Shown here piece after piece: positions 29,648-42,200 of a DNA stretch of 64,000 bases. The translations under genes were made by a program, and so were the position numbers. The notes beneath the pieces are model-generated. The model ran no database searches. It had not been told where the DNA came from and saw only the letters and a program-made list of their open reading frames with translations. Source of the DNA: Edaphochlamys debaryana. Lineage: Eukaryota > Chlorophyta > Chlorophyceae > Chlamydomonadales. The stretch is from positions 1,550,001 through 1,614,000 of the forward strand of contig JAEHOE010000005.1 in assembly GCA_016858145.1 (NCBI GenBank). Direction: 5' to 3'. Numbering within the stretch: position 1 is the first letter of the stretch; each line of letters begins with the position of its first letter.

Positions 29648-32600
29648 ATGGCCGCAGAGGAGCACCAGGTCAACCTGGTTGCCCGCTACGAGGCGCGGCT
29701 GCTTTCGGGCGCCAGCTCAAAGCCCACAGGTGAGGCTGCGGGTGTCGCGCTAGGCCTTTCGCGAATTGGCCTGGACCCCGGCCATAGTGTCGTGGCCCGG
29801 CATTCTTGCCACCCGCGCCTCGGCCCCGCACCACCACCCTCAGCCCTCAGCCCTCAATTTACTTCTTCACACCTGCCCCCAAACCCCCTGTGCAGTCATC
29901 CCCGCGGTCGTCATCACCGGCTTTTTGGGAAGCGGCAAGACCACCCTCGTGCAGCACATCCTACGGAACAGGTCCGTGGCGCATCGGCCGTGGTGTTCCA
30001 CCACTTCTCGGCCTCCTAGTGACATCAGCTTTCTCCGTCCCTGTAACTGCCTGTGCTCCCCGAGCCCCCGGGTTGCTCTTTGTGGGCCCCCCTCTGCATG
30101 CACCGTCTTGCGCATGCCAGACGCACCTGCCTTGGTCAAACCCCAGGGGCTCGCTCCGCATCGCCGTACTGGTCAACGAGGTCGGCCGCGTTGACGTTGA
30201 CTCTGACCTGGTCAACGCCAAGCAGGTGCGCACCCCTCGACCCACACCTGCCCACATGCCTGCACGGGTTCCGCTCCCAGGGTCGCGGGGCGCAGGGCAG
30301 GGCGGGGCTCAGCAGGCGTCCCTCCACACCCGCAACCACCAACACCCGCCCCACTCCTTCAAACATACACCCTCACATATGCCCCGATGGCTCCCGCATC
30401 CACTTAACGCAGGGCAATGCGGCCCTGGGCCTGCCCGCCGCGGACCTGTCCGGCGGCTGTGTGTGCTGCTCCCGCTCGGAGGACCTGGAGGCGGCGCTGC
30501 GGCGGCTGAGGGCGCCGGCGGGGGGCGGCGCGGGGCTGGGCGGCGGCGGCGCGGACGCAGCCCCCTGCGACTACCTGCTAGTGGAGGTGGGCCCGATGAC
30601 CGGGGAGCAGGGCGTCGTGTGTCTGGGGGAGGTGTGGCTGTACTATGAGTGTTGATACAGGCTTCGGGACACGCGGGTCCTGCGCTGGAATCTCCGAGAT
30701 GCGTACATCGAGCCTGTGCGCCCACTTACCCGTGCGCCCTGCGCTCCATCTCTTCTCCGTCTGCGCAGACCTCGGGTGCCGCCGACGCGGGCCCCCTGGC
30801 CGAGGCGCTGGTGGCGGGGGGCTTCCGACTGGACTGCGTGGTGGCGGTGGTGGACGCAGAGGTGCGTGGCGGTGGGGGAGGGGACGTGGTTGCAGAGGTG
30901 GGGGTGAAGTGCGGCGGCAGTCTTGCGGATATGTAGGGGGGCGGGAACTGGACTGCGTGGTGGCGGGGGTGGACGCAGCGGTGGGGAGGGGGAGGGACCG
31001 TGGTCGCAGAGGTGTGGAAGGAGTGGGGGCCAGAGCGGCGGAGGCCGGTAGGCTGTTGGGCCGGTAGGCTGTTGGGGTTCGCGGGGCGTGATGCCCTTGA
31101 CCCGCATCATCCCCTCTTCACTCCCAGGCCCCCTTCTCCCCCGTTATCCTCCTTCCAGGCGGGGCCCGATGCCCTACGACAACCGGTGGCCCGGGCTCAG
31201 GTGTGTGAGGGGGAAGCTGCAGGGGCGGCGGTCGGGCAGGCTGGGAGGCAGTACCGTCCACCTGTCAGCTAACGCCTGCTTCGCCCGCACCAGGTTGGCT
31301 GCGCTGACGTGGTGGTCCTCAACAAGTGTGACCTGGTGGGCCTGGGGCTGGGCCTGGGTGGGCCCAGTGGGGCCTGGGGAGGATGGCAGCTGACCAGGGA
31401 AAGGCGTAGCGGACCCACAAGCGAACGCCAGTCGAGGGCCAGTTGGGCGGCGCCTTACCTGCTCTCCACCTCCTGCCCCCTGCCCCCTTGACCATCACAT
31501 CCTTATGTGTCATGTGCCGTGCAGGTGGCGGGAGGGCCGCTGGGCGCTGGCCCGGTGCCCGGCGGCGGCCGGCCCGGCGGCCTGGGCGCTCTGTCTGACC
31601 TGGAGGATGAACTGGCCCGACTGGCGCCGGGGGTGCGCGTGGTGCGGGCCCGCTTCGGCGAGGTGAGGGTCTCTCCTTGTTCCCCACATACCGTAGTCTT
31701 ACAATCGTCCTCTCCATGAACCATGTCTTCGGCCCCCACACCTTGATAACACACGGTCCCGCTTCTCCTCCCACCTCTTGGTTGATGTCTCGGTTCACAT
31801 ACTTTGCCTGGTCTTTCGTCCCACCCCAGGTGCCCCTCACATCGGTGCTGGACGTGGTCCCCGTGGAGCAGGCAGCGGGGGCAGAGGCGGGGCCTGGGGC
31901 GGCACCAGGCGCGAACGGGCAGCAGCCCAGTGGCGTGGCAGCAAGCCCAGCTGCGGCGGGTGGCGGCGAGGTGGGGTTCATGTCCCATGAGGCCACCCCG
32001 GCCGCACCCCCCGGCGGAGCCTACCGCCTCAACACGGGTGAGCCGGGGGAGCAGCCGCGCGTTGGTGCTGTATCGCGTTGGTGCCGTATCGCGTTGGTGC
32101 CGTACCGCGTTGGTGCCGTACCGCGTTGGTGCCGTACCGCGTTGGTGCCGTACCGCGTTGGTGCCGTACCGCGTTGGTGCCGTACCGCGTTGGTGCCGTA
32201 CCTTGCTGGTGTTGCTCCCGCTGGAGGGCTGGCTCCACACGGGCCGAACCACCCACACCCACTTGGCCTGCAGCCCTAAAGACCGTCGCTACCAACTCGT
32301 GCTCGACAGCCTCTTTAGACCGAGCCGCTGCTGCACTGTCCTTCGCAGGCCCCCTGACGGCCGACGGGCTGGCCATCGGCAGCAGCCGCCACGCCAAGCG
32401 CCGAGCGCCGCCGCTGCAGCAGCCCCCGCCGCCCCGCGGCGGACCCGGGCGGCAGCCCTCGGCGGACGCTGCACCCTCCACCACCACCGCTGGCTCCTCT
32501 CACCATCACAACGACGACAACACCCACACCCACACCCATGGCCACGACCACAGCCACTCTGGGCCCCACGCTGGGCCCGGCCCGGGCCCAGCCTCCCACG

Positions 32601-35209
32601 CGACGCTGCATGCGGGCTTCCACACCGAGTCCCTGACCGCCTCGCAGCCCGCGCGCCTAGCGGCATTTGCGGAGTTCGTGCTGCGCCGCCTGGTCACCGA
32701 GCCAGGTGAGCAGGAAGGGAGATCAAATCGGAGGGGTAGGGCCTCGAGGCGGGAAGGGCGGTGGAGGCGTGGACGTCGCGGAGGTAGGGAGGGTGCAACT
32801 GGCTGCACGGGGAGATAACCTCCTACCGTCGCCCTGCGGCCGCATCACTCCCCCGTCTGCGCCCCCTGCTCCCCCCCCAGCGCTCATCCGCAGCAAGGGC
32901 GTGCTGTGGTTCGGGGACCGCCGCGACCGACGCTTCACCTTCCACCTGTCGGGTCGTCGTCGTGTCGAGTGCAGCGCCGAGGGGCCCTGGGACGGTCCCC
33001 CCGGCAGCACCCTGGTCTTCATCGGGTCGGACCCGGCCGCCATGCGGAGCCTGGCGCAGGCCTTCCGCGCCGACGTGCTGGGCGAGACGCCGCAGCACGC
33101 ACCGCACGCTGAGCAGCCCCATGACGGCGCGGACCCGGCACAGCACGCGGCGCAGCACGGGGCTCAGCAGGGGGCGCAGCACCAGGAGAGGCACGGCGCG
33201 CACGCGCACGGCCACGGCGAGCCGTGTGGGCCCCACGACCACAGCGGCGCGGAGGGACACGCAGGAGCAGGAACAACCGCAGACGCGGCAACGGGCACGG
33301 GCGACGGCACTGGTGCTCACGACCACGGCCACCCTAACGGGCACGCAGGGGCAAAGACAGTAGGCGCGGAGGGTGCGGGGTGCGCAGGAGCCAGCGACGC
33401 GGAGCTTGTGGCGGCCGCTGCGGCGGCGCTGGTGCGGGAGGAGAGGCTGGAGCTGCTGCCGCCCACGGCGGAGCTGCTGGCGGCGGCCGGCGGGGCAGCA
33501 GCGGCGGCGGCCCCTGGGTCGGGCGGGGAAGGAGCAGGCGGTGAGCGTCCTGGTCCCACTGGAGGGGTCTCGGCAGCAGCAACGAACGGGTCCGCAGCAG
33601 CGGCCGGTGCCGGAGGGCGGCTGGTGTGCTTCTCGGCCCGGGGCTCCCCGCTCCACGGTATCCAGGTGCGCGGGGGTGGGTTGGGGGTGGGTTTTTTGGG
33701 GGGCAGAGGAGGAGGGGGCCACGCTGACCCTCCCGCTCGCCAGCACCCCATGCGTCAGCTTCCGTGCTACTGTAAGCTAGGCTCCCAACCCTGGCTGAGT
33801 CACAGCAGCTCGCTCGCTCTCGCAGCTCCGACAGGCTTGCGAGGGTAGCGCTGCCCATGCACTCGGTCACTCGCCCCACCCCCCGGGTATGCACCGGTCC
33901 GGCCCCAGGCTGAGAAGCTGCCCCATAGGACACCCGCCTACGCACGCACGCCCCTGTCACGCTGTCCCGCTAGACAGACTGACAACAAGTTGCTGTGTTG
34001 CTTTGCTGTCTTCTCGTCACCCCAGGCCGAGGAGTTGAACGCGGAGCTGCAGCGCCGTGCTAACGTGGGCGGCCAGGTGCTGTTGGTGGGGGTGACGGCG
34101 CCGGTGAGTTGTTGCTGTTCCACGGGCAAGGGCTTCAGCTTCAGCCGTGCTTTCCCGTAAGGGCCGTCGGCCAAAGGGAAGCGTGTCCAGCGGTCAAGCC
34201 AGGTTGCAACGGGGGCACGGGTGGGGTCCACTCGCTCGCCGGCTCCAAGGGTGTGAGGGAGGGTTTGTTGACGCGGGCCAGGCTGGTGGGGGGGGCAGGC
34301 GAGAAGGGGCTGGCGCCAGGAGGCCTGGCCTCAGCGGCCAACGGGGGCGACACCGGCAATCGGCTGTGGATGTTGTGCGTACGGCGCCGCAAGCTTGGCG
34401 CGCAAACCCTTCACCAACGCGCCCTTGCGCCCTCCTCCCTTCCCCCAGGGCACCATCAGCGCTGTGACCCACGTCCAGTCCAGGGACAGGTGTGTCGGGC
34501 TGCGACGAGCTGAAACGGGGGCATACCGGCAGCAACCCCCGGCCGTGGGCCGTTACCCCCGGCCCTTCTCCCCAACCTTCCTTTCCACCCGCCGGACTCC
34601 GCAAGCGGCGCCCCTCCTAGCCCCTTCCGCCCCCGGGCACGCGCCCCTTCCCTCAACCCGTCACCCCGCCGCGCCCATCCCTTCCCCTCTCGCTCCCCCC
34701 AGGGTGGTGTCCCTCATTCTGCCGCTCGCCTCCGACCCCGACGCTGCGCGGCGCCAGGCCCAGGCCGTCCTGGACGCCGCCGAGCCCCTGCTGCGCCGCG
34801 CCTACGCACACGTGCACAACTGCAAGTGTGAGCACTGGGGTCTTGGGTCTGGGGTCTGGGCTGGGACTCGCCTGGGCAGGAGGTCGAGGGGGTGAGGAGG
34901 GGGGATGTGCATGCAGACGAGGGACGGACTTGTGTGGGACTCGGGGGTGGGGACCGGGTGGGGACGGAGGCGGAGGCGGGGGAGGTGGAGGTGGAGGACG
35001 CCTGGAGCTCGCCGGGGCGGGTTGGGTTTGTGGGGGCAGTGGGGTGGGTAGGAGGGGGGGGCGCGTTCGGACTGATGGTTGAGCTGGGCGTGCGAAGCCG
35101 GGTTGGGGAACTTGGGGCTAGGAGCGAGCGCGTGCCTTGCTTGACTCATCGCTTTGGCCCCATGTGCTCGCTCGCAGGCGACGCGGCTGGAGCAGCGCTG
35201 TCGCGCTAG
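29648..35209 (+). CDS. CobW/COG0523 family zinc-type GTPase with His-rich insertions (783 aa)
   Basis: G3E GTPases of this family deliver or sense metals, often zinc. Fifteen exons: 29648-29729, 29896-29971, 30147-30225, 30413-30586, 30769-30861, 31159-31200, 31294-31335, 31525-31662, 31830-32037, 32349-32705, 32881-33665, 34026-34103, 34449-34489, 34703-34827, 35178-35209. Walker A is GFLGSGKT (36-43); the switch region reads LVNEVGRVDVDSDLV; the metal-binding CxCC is GGCVCC (93-98); then ETSGAADAGPLA, and the guanine-specificity motif NKCD (192-195). The CobW C-terminal domain is recognisable (VLWFGDRRDRRFTF, then SAEGPWD). Two long inserts are rich in His (THTHTHGHDHSHSG at about 370, and HGAHAHGHGE plus GAHDHGHPNGH at about 540-580), probable metal-binding tails. 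The protein is about twice the usual size. Substrate protein and metal are not known. Confidence 0.94.
32058..32201. repeat. 16 bp tandem repeat, nine copies, in a CobW intron
   Basis: Unit cgcgttggtgccgtac, starting at 32058 and repeating exactly every 16 bases; the first two copies carry substitutions (ctgtat, ccgtat), the later ones are identical. It lies in the intron between exons 9 and 10 of the GTPase gene. Confidence 0.95.
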
Positions 35210-36220
35210 GCTACGAGAATGCTGGCGTGCGGCGTCGCGCCGACGTGATGCAAGTTCAGTTGTTCGTGAAGGTGCGACAACTGGGCACGGCTGGGCCAGC
35301 ACGTGGGGTCGCGTCGTGGTGGTGCCGATACGGGCTGCGTCGCGCTGAAAGTGCTCAGGGCATTGAAGATCAGACGGTAGTAAGAAAGAAGACGTATCGC
35401 TGCTGTACTGCAGCCAAGTCTGCCGGGGGCGAAGCCTGTGCCGCGGCCGAAACGGCCTAGAACGAAGAGTCGCCTGCCTGGCGAGAGCGGATGCCGCTGA
35501 GCCCTGCTGAGCCAAGCGGCGCATATGGTTAATCAATGAAGTGCCTGCTGTGTCGCCCAGGTGTGGGAGGGTGGCTCGCGTCCAACTTTGACTGACAGTT
35601 GATTGACTTCGGCCGATTCGCATTACGCCGTCGCTTTTGCGGTCGCCCGTGCTTGCAAAACAGCACCAGGCTCTTTGGAAATGCTGGGATTAAATTGGGC
35701 TAAGTGCGACCCCGCGAGCTGGGTATGGCGCCTCTCTGCCTTCCGCCTACGCCAGACGCCGACCTGGCTCAGATAACAAAGGACTCTACCCACTGTCGTT
35801 GCATACGCATACGCCTTATACATACCAATAACTTGAATGAGCTTGTTACAAGCAGGCGCATACCACGCCACTCAAGTGCGCCCGACCTGCGCCGAGGACG
35901 AATAAGAGTCCTTGCTTCGATACTAGAAGCTGCTTATCGGTTGCGTCCATGGAAGGCCCTACGCGCCCACACGCGCACGAGCACGGCTCAGCGAGATGCC
36001 GACAGCCTGCGTGAAGCCTGCGCATTCAGGCGAGCAGCAGCTCGCTAGCGCAAGCACACCAAGAGGCGGTAAGCTTGGTCCTTGAGCTCCTCCCCTCGGT
36101 GGCTGCTCGCGTGCCCGACAACACGTTCGCGATTCCCGTTTACTGTGCGAGAACCCTGGCCTGGTCAACTTCTGCATCTGGAAAATTGTGCTGCTTACCA
36201 CAGGCTTCTGCATTGTGGCC
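35210..36220. other. Intergenic stretch between CobW and kinase genes
   Basis: Less GC-rich than the genes around it. It contains the 3' flank of the GTPase gene (I find no TGTAA close to its stop) and the promoter of the kinase gene. No coding motif is recognised on either strand. Confidence 0.5.
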
Positions 36221-39200
36221 ATGAAGACGCGAGGAGGCGAGGACGGGCGTCGGGCGGTGCCATCTTCGGCGCTGCGCTCGCTGCTCGCGTGCCTGCTGCC
36301 CGGTTGCACCCAGGAGCACAGCAAGCGACTCGAGAGTGTAAGTAGCGACTCAGACTGCATTCGCCGTGGCCAGGCAGAACGGTTGCCTGCCGACGCGTCG
36401 ACATCGGGGTGTAAGGTGCGTTCGCGCGTGAGCAACCGACATCCCAACCCTTGCTCATGGGGCAAACAGGGCAAACTGGGACAAATAAAACACTGGCGCG
36501 GGGTTTCTTGGGAGGCAGCGGCTGGAAGTTGTCTTGACTAAGCGGAGGACGTTTCGGCTGCCACACACGTGCTGTGGCGTCGCTAACCGCGCCTCCCCCC
36601 CGCGTGCACTCATTCCAACCCCTCCGGTCCCCAACATTGACACCTCCCTTCCCTTTTCAATGCGCACCTCATCCCTCAGGAAGCGCATCCCTCCAAAATC
36701 TCCGCGAGCCTGGACACGCTCCAGACATCGGCCTATCCATCCTCCCACACATACGCAGACAGCCGCACAGCCTCCGCCGCGGCCACCATCCTTGACAGTC
36801 CCCGGCAGCGGCCGTGCAGCAGCGCTGGACGCGGCTCAAACCTCAAAGATGAAACGTTCGCACATAACTCGGCTCCCAACCGAGCTCCGCAGCCGCTACA
36901 ACCGATTGTCCCGCCGCCCACCCCAATGGGCAGCGGCGACTGCGTGAACCCCTCTTCCGACAGCAGCCGCTGCAACCTGTGCGCCCCCTGCCTGGCCGCC
37001 GCCGCCGCCGCCGGAGATGCGGCGGATGTGGTTTGCGAAGCAAAGTCGGCGGGGGCGGAGGCAGACGGGGTGCCTGAGCTGCCGACGGTGCTGAGCGCCA
37101 TCCAGCCCGCAGCTGGCAACCCGGGAGGTGCCGAAGGTGAGACACGCATCACGGCTTGCGGTTGAGGCCGGTGGCGTTTGGTCTCCTGGATGGGGACTCT
37201 TGCGTAAGGAAGCTGAGTCATGGGCACATAGCGAGGACCGGCTGAAGGGTGTCGGTTTCTCGAAGTTCAGGCCGCGTTTCCTGTGGGCGCCGGGGCTCCG
37301 CGTGCTTCCCGTCTGCGTTGCCCGCCCGCCCTGGCCACCTCCGTAGCCCGTTGGCAGGCCTCCCGCCACCTACCAATGCCCCTGAACCCCCCTCGCTACA
37401 CCCAATGCAGGCGCCGCCGCCGCGGACACGTGCTTCCGCCCCGGCGCCGCCGTCTCAGCGCCGTTGGGCCCTGGCGGCGGCTGCGACGGCCTCGAGGGGC
37501 CGGGGCTCCCGGGCCCCGGCAAGCCCGCGGGCCGGCCCCCGGCGCCCCTCCGGCGGACGTGGAACGACGCCTGCAGCTCCCCGCTCTCTTCCCCGGGTCC
37601 CAACAGCCCCGCCTCCGGGACGCCCGGCTCCGGGGCAGCTGCGGCGGCGGCCGGGCCCGGCATGTCGTACAGCCGTACGCCCAGCCGCCTCAGCGGCCTC
37701 GTGGGCAACACGTGCGGGTCCAACTCGAGCGGCGGCGGCGTCGTCGGCGGCGGCGGTGGCGCCGGCATGGGCATCGTGCCGCTGCGCTCCCGCCGCGCCG
37801 CGGCCGCGTCCTGCGGGCCGTCGTTGCTAGGGACCGCCGGCAGCGGTGGCGGCGGTGGCGGAGTCCCGCTGGCGACGATCCTAGCCATGGGCATCCATCG
37901 CGTCAGCAGCACCCTCGACAGCGCCTCCGCTGCCGCCGCCGCGGTGGCGGCAGCCGCCGCCGCCGTCGCCGACTGTGACGAGGCGGCCCTGGGTTACACC
38001 AGCTCCGGCGGCGGCCCTGCCCACGCTCAGCCGCACCGCGCCTCCACCTCTTCCGCCCTGCTGCTGCTCACGCAGCGGGACATCCTCGCCTCCGCCACCG
38101 CCACCGGCACCGGCGGCGGCGCGGGCAACACGCGCCACCGCCTCTCCACCCTCGACCGGGACGGCCTGGGCTGCGGCGACGAGCTGTCGACGGTTGGCTC
38201 CATAGCCTCCGCCGCGCTCTACCCGCCGATGCCGCTGCTCGGCACCCGCCCCAGCGCGGCCCTCATCGAGGAGGGAGGCATGGGCTTTGCGGAGCTGATG
38301 AAGGGCGCGGGCTGGCGCGGCGCGGGCACCGCGATGGGGGGCGGCGGCGTGCCCCCGCCGCCGCCCACGCCCTTTGGCATGGGTCCGGGCATGGGGCCGG
38401 CGTACGCGCTCGACTTCGACGCCCCCGAGCCGCTGCAGGCGCCTGTCGTACAGCGGGATGTGTCCGTGCTGTACGGCGCCGCCAGCAGTGCCTGGCTGGG
38501 CACCGCAGGCTCGCACCCGCCGCGCGGGTGGGTGGCAGTGTGGACGGGGGGCAATTTGCTTGGATGCAGCATTTGCACAGCCCGACGAACGCTGCAGCCT
38601 GTGCTCCGCTTGGATGCGTTCCCCTCTTGGCCCAATATTTCTAGGGTTTTTGTGGGGTTTCCTGGCGTGGCATGGCGTGGCATGACCCACTGTTTCCTGG
38701 GTTGGTGCATTGGGGATTAGTTACTGGGCTTGTTTCTTTTTTGGCCTGCCTTACAGCTCTCACTTGGTCCGACCCCGGTGCTCTGCCCTCCATTGTTGCA
38801 GAGCTGAGGCGCACGGCGGAGTGCTCCAGCCCCCCAGCCCCACCTCGGACGCAGACCCCAGCCAGAGCGGCGGCGACTTGTCGCCCCGCTTCGCGCCCTG
38901 GCACCCCATCATAGACCCCGACGGCCTCAGCGGCGATGCCAACACTGCGGCCGCCGCCGCTGCGGCCATGGCGCGCCTGCGCCTCAGCTGGGGCCGCAAG
39001 AAGTCCGTGGGCCGGCGGTGAGCTCCGCGACCGTGCGCGAGCGGTGCTCATTCGTTCCTGTGTTGGACTGAGAGCCCACGTTGCTAGCGTCATGGAACAG
39101 TGGCTGCTCCCGTGGGGGGAGAGGATGATTGGCGTGATCAGTAGGGGCGCAGAAAAGAGGGCTTTTCGTACCTACGTTCGTAAACAAACACACCCTATTG

Positions 39201-42200
39201 CGCTCGGTTGTCACGGCTCACATCCCCTTCTTCTTGTGGCCCTTTGCGCAGGCACGCGCTGTCGCCTCTGGCACACGTTCCCGAGGAGGACTCGCGCCGC
39301 GTCTCCACCAACGCCACGGCAACCACCAACGTCACCACGGAAGGCAGCTCCACCGCAATCTACGGCACGCCCCTGGCCAGCCCGCCGCCGCCGTCGCAGC
39401 GCGGCGGGACCTTCGGCGCCTCCGCTGCCGCCTCCGCCGCTTCCGCCGACGTCGCCCCGCTCTCCGTCTTCCACGCCGCCGCCGGCCTGGATCTAGACGC
39501 CGACGATGACGTCGACGAGTCGGTCTTCACGCCGAGTGTCGCCGCCGCTGCCGCCGCGGCGGCGGCCGCCGCCGCCGTCGCCGACATGAACGACCACCTG
39601 CCAACCGGCAGGTGCATCGGGCTGGACGATCACTTCGAATACTGCCGGTACGACAGTGCAGACAGCGTCGGCGGCTTGCTGCAGCACCTGCCTGGCCACC
39701 GCACCGCCGGCCTGGCCATGCCAGCCGCCGCCGCCACCGCCACCGCCACCGCCACCGCCACCGCCACCGCCGCCGCCGCCGCCGGCGCCGGCGCTTCCGG
39801 CTTGCCTCCCAAGCGACCCGACGGCCCGGCCTCACTCCTGCTGGAGGCTTCCCGCAGCCGCCTGCCGCGCCTGGCCATCCCCGGCCGCCACCGGGAGGGC
39901 GTGCCCATCTCGCCCACCACCGCAGCCCCCGCCGACGTCGAGCCGCCGCCGCTGCCGTCCGCGCCGACCTTCTCACCCTCGGCGGTAGACCCGCCCTCCG
40001 CCGCCGCCGCCGCCGCGCCCGCGCCCGCGGCGCCGCCCAGCCGCTTGGCATTTTTCGGCTCCCACGGCGGCGCCCCCCGCAGCGGCGGCCGCAGCATCGG
40101 CGGCGTCGGCGGCGGCGGCAGCGGCTCCTTCACGGGGGCCCTCCGCGGCCTGTTTGGCTTTGGCCCCGCCGCCGTCTCGCCTCAGCCCAGCTCCGTCGGC
40201 TGCCTCTCGCCCGGCCCCTCCATCAGCGCGACGGCGGTTGCTGTCGGGCTGGACCCAGAGGCTGCGACGCGTCGCATCGATGCTGGGGTAGCCTCGCAGC
40301 CTTTTCACTCGCCTCGCTCCGATGTATACGGCTGCCCGGCATGGCAACAGCGCATGCTGCAACAAGTTGCTCCGGGCATCGCGGGGGCGGTGGGCGGCGG
40401 ACGCACGCTGGCGCGGTCCGAGAGCGCGGGCCCGGGCCTGTTCACGCACCTGCGCGGCGGCGGAGGAGGAGGCAGCGGCAGGCTGTTCGACGCCGCCGCC
40501 GGCCCCGCCAGCCCCGTGCTCCGTAACGGCGCGCTCAACGGCAGCCTCACGCTCTCGCGCCAGCCCAGCCTGGCGCTGCTACAGGTGCGACCGTGTGCGG
40601 TCTCTCTATAACGGCATGCAGCACGCTTGTTTGTTGGAGCCGAGGGCTTGGCTGATGGGGCAGAGTGTGAGGTCTCGGTTGAGGCCTGCCCTGACCTGCA
40701 TGCTGTGCCCCCGCATGCCCCGCCCCTCCGTCTCCCCCACCCCCACCCCGCAGGTGACGTGTCCAAGTGAGGTGGAGCCGCACAAGCTGATCGGGAAGGG
40801 CTGCGCGGGCAAGGTGTTCAAGGGCACGTGGCGGAGCCAGGAGGTGGCGATCAAGGTGGGTCCACGCACGAGGGTGTGGACAGGAAAGGAGGAGCGGTGG
40901 GCTGCAGCGCGCCCGCGAGTCATGCGGAGGATTTATGGCGCAGTGACCCTCAGCTGAGCGCTCTTTTGTGTGCAAACTCCCTTCAGGTCATCACCCACTC
41001 GGAGGTGATCGCGGCAGGGGCCAGCATCACCTCGGGCGTCGGCGAGGACCCGGTGAGCCCTGTACCTGCCTGTCCCGCGGCCCTGGGCCCGGCCTGGGCC
41101 CGTGCCTCGTGCTTGCTTCCTGTGCCGCCCTTGCCTCCCTTCCTCTCTCGCGCCGTTGGCGTCTCCTTACACCCCCACCACACCCGCCTGTTCCTCCTCC
41201 GCCCCGCAGCAAGTGAAGAAGATCGAGCAGGAGGCAGCCCTGGGCATCTGCCTGGACCACCCCAACGTGGTCGCCACCTACGCCGCCTTCACCACCGTGT
41301 CCCTGCCCACCGGCGGCCCCGCGGGCTTCAACAACGGCCTGGCGCCCGGCGGAGGCTCGGGCTCGCAGCTGCAGGTGCGAGCACGTGGCGGAACCGTCTA
41401 GCACCCGCATCCGCCGATCCCACTAGACGGCAATCTTACGACGATAGCGGTTAGGCCCTTGTGGCTAGCAGCCTCCAGAGTTTAAACCCCTCTTGCTGAA
41501 TACACCCTCGCCCCCACGCCCTCTCCTTAGGCCGCTCTGGACCGCGTCGCACAGCTGCGGCTGTCGCCCTACAGCTCCGCGCCCTCGAACCGCCCGCGCC
41601 AGTACACGGCGCCGCAGGCGGGCGAGGTCTACCCCTACCCCTACCCCGGGCCCAGCCTCGGCCCCGGCCCCAGCCCCGGCCCGGGCCCGGGCCCAGGCGG
41701 GCCCATGGTCCCCAGCGCCTTCGCGGGCCCGCAACCGGCCTACAACCCCGGCGGCCTCAGCCCCGAGGGCAGCTTGGCCGGCACGGGCTCGCTCCTGGGC
41801 GTCCACAGCTCCATGGGCCTCTCCTCCCGCCCCACGCTCACGCGCCACCCCTCCACGCTCGGCCGCGAGTGCCACCAGCGCCTGGGCTCCGTGCCCGTCC
41901 CCGCCCACAACGACGGCAGCGTCAGCCCGCTGTCCCACGCCCACACCCACGCCCACGGCCACAACGACTCCCGCGCGGTTGCCTTCTTTCGCGGCAACTC
42001 GGTCGGAGGCGCCCATATGGCTTCGTCGCTCAGCCGAGCCAGTCGCTTGGGCGGCTACGGCAACGGCTCCGATGACGCCAGCAGCGGCGCCGGCGCGCAG
42101 GGTGGCGGCGGCGGCGGCGCTGGCGGCGGCGGCATGGCTGGCGCGGGCAGCGTGGGCGCCGCCGGCGCCGAGTGGAAGACGTTCATCGTGATGGAGCTGT

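Noticed and set aside
32058..32201. 16 bp array as a protein repeat
   Set aside because: It is between a donor at 32038 and an acceptor at 32348 that keep the GTPase frame, so it is intronic.
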